Positions 6,603 through 11,075 of a DNA stretch of 11,075 bases are shown one piece after another. Location of the stretch: positions 1 to 11,075 of the forward strand of contig VGCB01000033.1 of the NCBI GenBank assembly GCA_016870235.1, in the 5' to 3' direction. Numbering within the stretch: the first letter of the stretch is position 1; each line of letters begins with the position of its first letter. A model generated the notes under the pieces. That model ran no database searches, was not told the DNA's origin, and worked only from the letters and a program-made list of their open reading frames with translations. The translations under genes and the position numbers were made by a program. Source of the DNA: Actinomycetota bacterium (GTDB taxonomy: Bacteria > Actinomycetota > Thermoleophilia > Gaiellales > Gaiellaceae).

Positions 6603-7514
6603 TCAGCCGGTGACGGCCAGGATCGTCGCCGACGTCGCCGCCCAGGCCGCCACGGTGAGGAGGACCGGGACGTCGGTGACGAGCACCTGATCGGGCTCCT
6701 CCCCGGCGCCGCCCCGGTGGAGGAGCAGCAGGTAGCGGGCGACGCCGAAGACGACGAAGGGCACCGTTGCCACGAGCGCCACGGAGTCGCGCGCTGTGAC
6801 GCTGTAGAGCGCATACGCCACGATCGTCGAGGCGGCGACGACCGCGATCAGCCGATCGAGGAGCGAGAGCGAGTACCCGGCGAGGACGGGCCGCCCCGGC
6901 GTCTCCTCGGCGCCGACGAGCACCAGCTCGCCGCGCCGCTTGCCGAGCGCGAGGAAGAGCGCGAGCAGGCCGGTGCACAGCAGGAGCCACGGGCTGATCC
7001 GCACGTCGACGGCGATCGCGCCCGCCCCGGCGCGCAACACGAAGAGACCGGCGATCGCGACCACGTCGACGAGGACGACGCGCTTCAGGACCAGGGTGTA
7101 CGCCGCCTGCAGGGCAAGGAAGCCGAGGAGGAAGCCCAGGAAGGCCCAGCCGAGGACGACGGCAGGGGCGACCGCTGCCGCCGCGAGCGCTGCGGCCAAC
7201 CTGAGGGCGACCGAGCGGGCGAGCGTCCCGGCCGCGACCGGGCGCCGGCACTTGAGCGGGTGGAGCCTGTCCTCGTGCGCGTCGCGCACGTCGTTGACGA
7301 GGTAGGCGGCGCTCGAGGCCGCGCAGAAGGCGGCGAACGCCGCGACCGCCGCGAGCCAGCGCGATCCGTCGCCGAGCTCGGCGGCGAAGACGATCCCGCC
7401 GAAGAGGAGCAGGTTCTTCGTCCACTGCTGCGGCCGGAGAGAGTAGAGCGCGCCCCGCGCGCCCCGCGCGCTCGACGCCTCGGCCAGCTCGAGCGCATGG
7501 GCAGGCGTGGCCAC
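6603..7514 (-). CDS. UbiA-family prenyltransferase, decaprenyl-phosphate phosphoribosyltransferase-like
   Basis: This 303-residue polytopic membrane protein belongs to the UbiA superfamily. It has LRPQQWTKNLLLF (26-38) and the Asp-rich metal/diphosphate motif NDVRDAHEDRLHP (74-86). Further along come KRVVLVD (144-150), with FVLRAGAGAIA shortly after, and GKRRGEL (191-197). This combination resembles Rv3806c-type decaprenyl-phosphate phosphoribosyltransferase, which transfers phosphoribose from PRPP to polyprenyl phosphate on the way to arabinose donors for the cell wall, rather than quinone-making UbiA enzymes. The function is inferred from family resemblance; the prenyl chain and the existence of arabinan in this organism are not shown. 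About eight to nine hydrophobic helices can be discerned. The start is a GTG without a good Shine-Dalgarno. It lies 54 nt after the histidine kinase stop in the same direction, with a tandem repeat in that gap. Confidence 0.87.
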   Translation of the reverse strand: MATPAHALELAEASSARGARGALYSLRPQQWTKNLLLFGGIVFAAELGDGSRWLAAVAAFAAFCAASSAAYLVNDVRDAHEDRLHPLKCRRPVAAGTLARSVALRLAAALAAAAVAPAVVLGWAFLGFLLGFLALQAAYTLVLKRVVLVDVVAIAGLFVLRAGAGAIAVDVRISPWLLLCTGLLALFLALGKRRGELVLVGAEETPGRPVLAGYSLSLLDRLIAVVAASTIVAYALYSVTARDSVALVATVPFVVFGVARYLLLLHRGGAGEEPDQVLVTDVPVLLTVAAWAATSATILAVTG

Positions 7515-7521
7515 GCGGCAT

Positions 7522-7543
7522 TGCTATCACACTGCCGTCACAC
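7522..7543 (-). promoter_or_regulatory. Tandem 11-bp direct repeat, candidate OmpR-family operator before the UbiA gene
   Basis: On the minus strand GTGTGACGGCA (7543-7533) is followed directly by GTGTGATAGCA (7532-7522), identical at 9 of 11 positions. Head-to-tail sites with 11-bp periodicity are typical of OmpR/PhoB winged-helix dimers, and the gene for such a regulator lies upstream in the same cluster. The repeat ends 7 nt before the UbiA gene start, so binding here could block transcription or translation start. The link to this regulator is inference. Confidence 0.4.
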
Positions 7544-7568
7544 AGGAGATGCCCGGACGCGGGCCCGG

Positions 7569-9026
7569 CTACCGGCCTCCACGGCGGCCGGCGTCGACCG
7601 GGGGCGCGCGCGTCTCCTCGGGCGGGCGCGCCCGCCGCTCCGCGGGCAGGACGATCCGGAACCGCGATCCGCTGCCGTTGTCGGACGCGAGCTCGATCGC
7701 TCCGCCGAGGGCGCGCGCGAGCTCCCGCGCGATCGCGAGCCCGAGCCCCGTGCCCTGGGTGTCGGCAGAGACGAAGGGGCTGAAGATGCGCTCGCGCACC
7801 TCTTCCGAGATCCCTGGACCGTCGTCGGCGACCTCGATCACGACGTCCCCGGCGGAGCGGGCGACGTCGAGCTCGATGGCGCCGCCGTCGGGCGTCCAGC
7901 GAAACGCGTTCTTGAGCAGGTTGGTGACGATCTGGAGGACACGGTCGCCGTCGGTCACGATCGTCGGCAGCTCGGAGCGCTGGACGAGCCGGTAGTCGAT
8001 CGAGCGCCGCCGCGCCTCGTCGGCGAACGCGCCGTAGGCCTGCGCGACGAGGCGCTCGAGATCGACCTCCTCGGTCTGCACGGTGAACCGGTGGGCGCGC
8101 AGCTTCGCGAGGTCGAGCACGTCCCCGACCAGGCGCTCGAGCCGGACGGCCTCGGCAGCGACGACGTCGAGCGACGCGTGGACGAGCTCCGGATCGTCGA
8201 TCAGCCCGTCGCGCAGGGCATCGACGTAGCCCCGGATCCCGGTGAGCGGCGTGCGAAGCTCGTGGGACACGCTCATCAGGAACTGGCGCTCGCGCTCCTC
8301 GGTCGCGGCGAGACGCGCAGCCATCTCGTTGAAGCGCTGGGAGAGCTTCGTGATCTCGTCCGCCCCGCGACCGTCCGAGACCCGGACGGCGTAGTTCCCG
8401 GCCGCGATCTCGTCGACGCCGCGGGAGAGGGCGAGCACCGGCGTCGTCAGGCGGCGCGAGAGCCAGATCGCGAGGCCGCCGGCGAGTGCCGCCCCGACGA
8501 CGAACGCGAGCGCGAGCCTGCCGACGAGCGGCAGCCACTGGTCGCGCAGGTCGTTCGCCGGCTGCGCCACGATCATCGCCCCGATCGGGGCCGCCTCCAG
8601 CTCGAGCCGGACAGGATTGGAGGCGGCGAGGAAGGAGCGATCCTCGCCAGGGGGCGTGAACTCGAACGTCATCGTCCGCTCGAGGGTCGCCACCTCGGCC
8701 GGCACGGCCGACTCGGGCAGGATCGTGAGCCCCGACTCCTGGCCGGGAAAGAGTGGCGCCCCGAGGTAGAAGATCCGGTCGCCGGTCGCGGCCTCGAGGT
8801 TCGCGGGGACGAAGTCGGGCGCGTCCTTCCCCTCCTCCGCCGCGCGCAGCGCAGCGACGCGGTACAGCGTGGTCAGGCCGCGCGCCTCACGGGTCAGGAC
8901 CTCGAAGGACTGATCGCGCGTGTACCCCTGGAACAGCCGGAGGGCGATCGCAGCCGCAAGCAGGCCCGCGATCGCGATCGCGAGCAGGAACAGGGCCGAC
9001 AGCCGGAAGCGCAGCGACCCGGGCAT
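7569..9026 (-). CDS. HAMP-domain sensor histidine kinase
   Basis: This 485-residue membrane histidine kinase should pair with the adjacent response regulator. Domain order: TM1 (about 8-30), an extracytoplasmic sensor region of about 135 residues, TM2 (about 167-189), HAMP (about 190-243), dimerisation/phosphoacceptor helix with SVSHELRTPL (His255), and a catalytic ATPase domain. The ATPase domain carries the N-box TNLLKNAFRWTP (Asn373), the G1 box DDGPGI (401-406) and the G2 box GTGLGLAIA (425-433). All catalytic boxes look intact. A 25-residue Arg/Pro-rich tail follows. I chose the ATG just before TM1, which leaves 61 nt after the response regulator. GTG at 9107 and TTG at 9131 are in-frame alternatives that would overlap that gene and add an Arg/Pro-rich, non-family leader. 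No Shine-Dalgarno separates these choices. The ligand of the sensor domain is unknown. Confidence 0.95.
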   Translation of the reverse strand: MPGSLRFRLSALFLLAIAIAGLLAAAIALRLFQGYTRDQSFEVLTREARGLTTLYRVAALRAAEEGKDAPDFVPANLEAATGDRIFYLGAPLFPGQESGLTILPESAVPAEVATLERTMTFEFTPPGEDRSFLAASNPVRLELEAAPIGAMIVAQPANDLRDQWLPLVGRLALAFVVGAALAGGLAIWLSRRLTTPVLALSRGVDEIAAGNYAVRVSDGRGADEITKLSQRFNEMAARLAATEERERQFLMSVSHELRTPLTGIRGYVDALRDGLIDDPELVHASLDVVAAEAVRLERLVGDVLDLAKLRAHRFTVQTEEVDLERLVAQAYGAFADEARRRSIDYRLVQRSELPTIVTDGDRVLQIVTNLLKNAFRWTPDGGAIELDVARSAGDVVIEVADDGPGISEEVRERIFSPFVSADTQGTGLGLAIARELARALGGAIELASDNGSGSRFRIVLPAERRARPPEETRAPPVDAGRRGGR

Positions 9027-9087
9027 ACGGGAGGAAGAGTACAGCTGCAGGCCGGCGACGGCGGGCGCGGGGCGGGCGCGGCGCCGC

Positions 9088-9792
9088 TCAGGCCACGGTC
9101 GAGGCACGCTCGACGGCGACCTTGTAGCCAACGCCCCACACGGTCACGATCGGGGAGGCGTCGCCGAGCTTCCTCCGGATCTGCCGCACGTGAACGTCGA
9201 CCGTCCGGGTGTCCCCGGCGAACGTGTAGCCCCACACGCGCTCGAGCAGCTGGTCACGCGTGAGGACGAGGCCACGGTGATCGAGCAGCTCCCAGAGGAG
9301 GTCGAACTCCTTCGGCGCGAGCTGGATCTCCTGGTCGCCGACATGGACCTCGCGACGACCCGCGTTGACGACAAGGTCGCCATGCCGGAGCTCCTCGCCC
9401 TCGTCGCGCCGCTTGTCGGGCGACGACCGGCGCAGCACGCTCTTGACGCGCGCGACGAGCTCGCGCGGGTTGAAGGGCTTCGTCAGGTAGTCGTCCGCGC
9501 CGACCTCGAGGCCGATGATCTTGTCGACGTCCTCGTCGCGCGCGGTCAGCATCAGGATCGGCACGTCCGAGCCCTTGCGGATCCGGCGGCAGATTTCGAT
9601 CCCGTCCATGTCCGGGAGGTTGAGGTCGAGGATGATCAGCGACGGCGTCTCCGAGGCGAAGGCGCTCAGCGCCGACGTCCCCGTCGGGGCGACCTTGACC
9701 GCGTACCCGGCGTTCTTGAGGTAGAGCGAGACGAACGAGGCGATCGACTGCTCGTCCTCGACGATCAGGATGGTCTGGACGCCCACCGTCAT
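9088..9792 (-). CDS. OmpR/PhoB-family response regulator
   Basis: This 234-residue two-domain transcription factor has a receiver domain with the acidic pocket (Glu12, Asp13), phosphoacceptor Asp56 in LIILDLNLPDMDG, Thr83 and Lys105 in DYLTKPF. A linker follows, then a winged-helix DNA-binding domain (about 135-227) with LAPKEFDLLWEL, the recognition-helix region TRTVDVHVRQIRRKLG (195-210), and VWGVGYKV. All switch residues are present. Its ATG shares one base with the TGA of the upstream secreted-protein gene, which together with the lack of a Shine-Dalgarno suggests translational coupling. The histidine kinase gene follows. Likely targets include its own operon, because direct repeats lie upstream of the first gene. 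Confidence 0.97.
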   Translation of the reverse strand: MTVGVQTILIVEDEQSIASFVSLYLKNAGYAVKVAPTGTSALSAFASETPSLIILDLNLPDMDGIEICRRIRKGSDVPILMLTARDEDVDKIIGLEVGADDYLTKPFNPRELVARVKSVLRRSSPDKRRDEGEELRHGDLVVNAGRREVHVGDQEIQLAPKEFDLLWELLDHRGLVLTRDQLLERVWGYTFAGDTRTVDVHVRQIRRKLGDASPIVTVWGVGYKVAVERASTVA

Positions 9793-10328
9793 CAGTTGCG
9801 GTTGCCGTCGCGCGTGTCGCCGCTCGGAGCCGGCGCGGAGGCCGCCGAGCTACCGTCCAGGACGCCGCCGAACCCGATCCTGACGGGCTCGCCGGGGCTC
9901 ACCGGCCGCGGGACGTCGCCGACCCGGACGTCGCAGGTCGAGCCGGGGTCGGGCATGAGCTGGACGAGGCCGTCGCCGCGCGCCGAGATGCTCACGAAGC
10001 CGCGCATCGAGACGCGGTAGCGGCCACCGAGGAGGATCGCGGTGATCTCCCGGCCGGAGGTCGCGAACAACTTGCCGCGCGGGACGCCGCCGACGGTCGG
10101 GCTGAAGCCGTCCGACGGCGACTGATCGACGAAGGTGAGCGCACCCGGGGCAACGCGGATGTTGACATACCCGCGGCCACGGATCTGCATCGTCCCCTGG
10201 CAGCGCTCGATCGAGAGCGACTGGCCCGGCCTGTCCGCGGCGCCGCTCGGCGCAGCGACGACGAGCGCGGCGAGAGCCGCGGCGGCGGAGAGAACGAGGG
10301 CGGGGAGCGATGAGGTCAGATGCCGCAT
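9792..10328 (-). CDS. Secreted Gly/Arg-rich protein of unknown function, first gene of the two-component cluster
   Basis: I cannot assign a function. The 178-residue product begins with a signal peptide (MRH, then a long Ala/Leu/Val core, with an Ala-rich site near SGA-ADR at about residues 28-33). No lipobox is seen. The mature part is predicted beta-rich with repeated Gly/Arg strands (IRGRGYVNIRVAPGALTFVD, about 49-68; LLGGRYRVSMRGFVSISARG, about 99-118) and contains two cysteines (43 and 132) that could form a disulfide outside the cytoplasm. The last 25 residues are low-complexity Ser/Ala/Pro/Asp. From memory, similar glycine/arginine-patterned secreted proteins occur in high-GC actinobacteria, but I know no experimental role. 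The one-base overlap with the response regulator gene suggests it belongs to the same signalling unit, perhaps as accessory sensor or output. No Shine-Dalgarno is visible at the ATG. Confidence 0.82.
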   Translation of the reverse strand: MRHLTSSLPALVLSAAAALAALVVAAPSGAADRPGQSLSIERCQGTMQIRGRGYVNIRVAPGALTFVDQSPSDGFSPTVGGVPRGKLFATSGREITAILLGGRYRVSMRGFVSISARGDGLVQLMPDPGSTCDVRVGDVPRPVSPGEPVRIGFGGVLDGSSAASAPAPSGDTRDGNRN

Positions 10329-10338
10329 TCCTGGTAGC

Positions 10339-10366
10339 AGTATCGGCCTTCCCGGTGACCGCGCAA
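10339..10366 (-). promoter_or_regulatory. Candidate promoter of the secreted protein / two-component operon
   Basis: On the minus strand TTGCGC (10366-10361, 4 of 6 matches to TTGACA) is followed after 16 nt by GATACT (10344-10339, 4 of 6 matches to TATAAT). Transcription would start only about 3-5 nt before the ATG at 10328, giving an almost leaderless mRNA. That fits the absence of a Shine-Dalgarno. Weak matches of this kind also occur by chance. Confidence 0.4.
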
Positions 10367-10368
10367 TG

Positions 10369-10396
10369 TGTCAGCGGTAAAGGATTTGTAAGCGGT
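10369..10396. promoter_or_regulatory. Direct repeat upstream of the -35, candidate response-regulator site
   Basis: TGTCAGCGGT (10369-10378) and TGTAAGCGGT (10387-10396) on the plus strand differ at one of ten positions and are 18 bp apart. They lie just upstream of the candidate -35 for the minus-strand operon, a usual position for an OmpR-family activator. The 18-bp spacing is not the classical 11 bp. Autoregulation is inferred. Confidence 0.38.
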
Positions 10397-10448
10397 TGCG
10401 CGGGAGCGAAACCCGTCCGCTACCAGGAGATTCTACGCAGACGCGCTC

Positions 10449-10500
10449 GTGCGGCGTCTCGCAACCTCAGACAAGAAACCGTCGTTGTGAGACGCCGCAC
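10449..10500. repeat. Strong hairpin (17-bp stem, one G-T/wobble position)
   Basis: GTGCGGCGTCTCGCAAC (10449-10465) pairs with GTTGTGAGACGCCGCAC (10484-10500) except for one position that can wobble in plus-sense RNA; the loop is 18 nt. An alternative short stem, AGACGC (10439-10444) with GCGTCT (10454-10459), would exclude it. It lies 72 bp downstream of the GNAT-like gene's stop codon (minus sense), so it may act as a terminator or RNA-protecting hairpin, but no T-run follows on either strand. Confidence 0.6.
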
Positions 10501-10520
10501 TCCCATGCGTGCTTCCAATA

Positions 10521-10573
10521 GTGCGGCCTCATGGCCGCTGGCGGTATCCGTCGAACTCGTGAGAGGCCCGCAC
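10521..10573. repeat. Second, imperfect inverted repeat just downstream of the GNAT-like gene
   Basis: GTGCGGCCTC (10521-10530) pairs with GAGGCCCGCAC (10563-10573) with one bulged base. Nested within its left arm is a compact perfect hairpin, GCGGCC-TCAT-GGCCGC (10523-10538). The outer half-site GTGCGG is shared with the neighbouring hairpin, so four related half-sites occur within 125 bp. The right arm touches the stop codon of the GNAT-like gene. A terminator or a palindromic repeat cluster are both possible. Confidence 0.45.
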
Positions 10574-10899
10574 TAGGCGGCGCGGACCTGCTCCGCACGG
10601 AGCGCCAGGAGCTCGATCAGATCCGCGGTCGGCTGGAACGGATCGGCGATCGTTCCGGCCTCGCCGATCGCGGCGACGATGGCGCCGCCGGTCTCGACCA
10701 CGGTCAGCTCGCCGTCCGGCCATGGCCGGCTCGCGAGGGCGGCGAGGCGTCGGATCGCGCCCTCGTCGCCGGGTGTCGCCGGCCGGATCACGATCGCGCC
10801 GCGCTCCCGGATCGTGCGGGCGAGGGCTGCCGGCCGTCGGTCGGCGGGGCGCTGGGCTTCCGTTCGTTCCATGCTCGGAGCATGCAGGACGCGTATCAT
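10573..10899 (-). CDS. Small GNAT-like (N-domain) protein of unknown function
   Basis: The 108-residue product contains a short segment like the beginning of GNAT N-acetyltransferases (IVIRPATPGDEGAIRRLAALA, about residues 36-56). It continues through GELTVVETGGAIVAAIGEAG to ADPFQPTADLIELLALRAEQ, where a full GNAT would still need its acetyl-CoA-binding motif (Q/R-x-x-G-x-G/A). That motif is absent, so it is probably not a complete acetyltransferase. From memory, short proteins with an ADPF-x-PTA-ending are common in actinobacteria, so this is more likely a distinct small family than a truncation. The start could be ATG at 10899 (GGAG only 3 nt upstream) or ATG at 10872 (no ribosome site), so the N-terminus is uncertain. 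It is divergent from the LysR-type gene, which often regulates such a neighbour. Confidence 0.68.
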   Translation of the reverse strand: MIRVLHAPSMERTEAQRPADRRPAALARTIRERGAIVIRPATPGDEGAIRRLAALASRPWPDGELTVVETGGAIVAAIGEAGTIADPFQPTADLIELLALRAEQVRAA

Positions 10900-10946
10900 C
10901 AGCTCCAGTCGATGATGTACTCGTTTCGATCACTCCATCTGATGGA
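10895..10946. promoter_or_regulatory. Candidate LysR-type operator region between divergent genes
   Basis: Two dyads occupy the 53-bp gap and its edge. ATCATC (10895-10900) and GATGAT (10911-10916) are separated by 10 nt, and TCCAT (10934-10938) and ATGGA (10942-10946) are separated by 3 nt. Paired interrupted dyads between a LysR-type gene and its divergent neighbour are the usual arrangement for this family. The dyads are short and may be coincidental; the first overlaps the upstream ATG choice of the GNAT-like gene. Confidence 0.33.
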
Positions 10947-10952
10947 TCGACC

Positions 10953-11075
10953 GTGACGACGGCGACGGATCGCTGGGTCGGCCTCGAGCTCCGTCACCTG
11001 ACGGCGCTCGACGCGGTCGCCCGCGAGGGCTCGTTCGGCCGCGCCGCCGACCGCCTCGGCTACACCCAGTCGGCC
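10953..11075 (+). CDS. LysR-family transcriptional regulator, N-terminal fragment (continues beyond window)
   Basis: Only the first 41 codons are present, and the frame is open to the right edge. The visible residues include LELRHLTALDAVAREGSFGR followed by AADRLGYTQSA, the start of the LysR-type winged helix-turn-helix. Here the SFGRAADRLGYTQSA segment is the first part of the helix-turn-helix. The start is a GTG; no in-frame ATG or GTG lies in the preceding 30 nt. The effector domain, and hence the ligand, is outside the window. Its divergence from the small GNAT-like gene suggests that gene or a shared promoter as its target. Confidence 0.9.
   Translation, partial: MTTATDRWVGLELRHLTALDAVAREGSFGRAADRLGYTQSA

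Noticed and set aside
7551..7564. GCCCG-GACG-CGGGC hairpin after the kinase stop codon as a terminator.
   Set aside because: Five base pairs and no T-run; too weak to call, and the genes may be co-transcribed.
6295..8538. Very long open frame on the minus strand (747 codons) crossing the UbiA and kinase genes.
   Set aside because: It is an Arg/Ala/Pro-rich shadow frame typical of high-GC DNA, while the overlapping genes carry full family motifs.
9027..9131. Longer starts of the histidine kinase (TTG 9131, GTG 9107).
   Set aside because: They add an Arg/Pro-rich leader before TM1 and overlap the response regulator; the ATG at 9026 fits the family better, though no ribosome site proves it.
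6717..9263. 848-codon open frame on the plus strand opposite the UbiA, kinase and regulator genes.
   Set aside because: Antisense shadow rich in Arg/Glu/Asp/Gly with no recognisable domain; three well-supported genes lie on the other strand.
10329..10428. 10-bp inverted repeat TCCTGGTAGC (10329-10338) and GCTACCAGGA (10419-10428).
   Set aside because: Perfect but short with an 80-nt separation; no context shows that it acts as a unit.

Overview
The window is very GC-rich with strongly G/C-biased third codon positions. It looks like chromosomal DNA of a high-GC bacterium, most likely an actinobacterium. A deep-branching class such as Thermoleophilia is a guess from gene content (decaprenyl-phosphate phosphoribosyltransferase-like UbiA protein, glycine/arginine-rich secreted protein beside a two-component system, fused SecDF); no marker gene here settles it. 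I see no rRNA, tRNA, CRISPR array or complete transposase gene.

Region 1 (1-5982, minus strand) is one probable operon read right to left: queA, a crotonase-fold gene, tgt, yajC, and a continuous secD-secF fusion that runs off the left edge. The queA-tgt-yajC-secD-secF order is a widely conserved bacterial arrangement joining tRNA queuosine modification to the Sec accessory membrane complex. Three things differ from the usual layout. SecD and SecF are one polypeptide. A crotonase-family gene resembling ECHDC3, without the two catalytic glutamates, sits between queA and tgt. A near-perfect long palindrome (28-bp arms, 36-nt centre) fills the crotonase-tgt junction and supplies the only plausible tgt start codon.

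Region 2 (6054-6515, plus strand) is a small, highly charged, probably coiled-coil protein, divergent from queA and convergent with the next gene.

Region 3 (6603-10328, minus strand) is a probable envelope-sensing cluster. In transcription order it has a secreted glycine/arginine-rich protein of unknown function, an OmpR/PhoB-type response regulator (stop and start overlap by one base), a HAMP-type sensor histidine kinase, and a UbiA-family protein resembling decaprenyl-phosphate phosphoribosyltransferase. Two candidate regulator sites were found: a spaced direct repeat upstream of a good candidate promoter for the first gene, and a tandem 11-bp repeat just before the UbiA gene. The second has the geometry expected for an OmpR-family regulator.

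Region 4 (10329-11075) holds an intergenic stretch with strong hairpins, a small GNAT-like N-domain protein on the minus strand, and the start of a divergent LysR-family regulator cut by the right edge.
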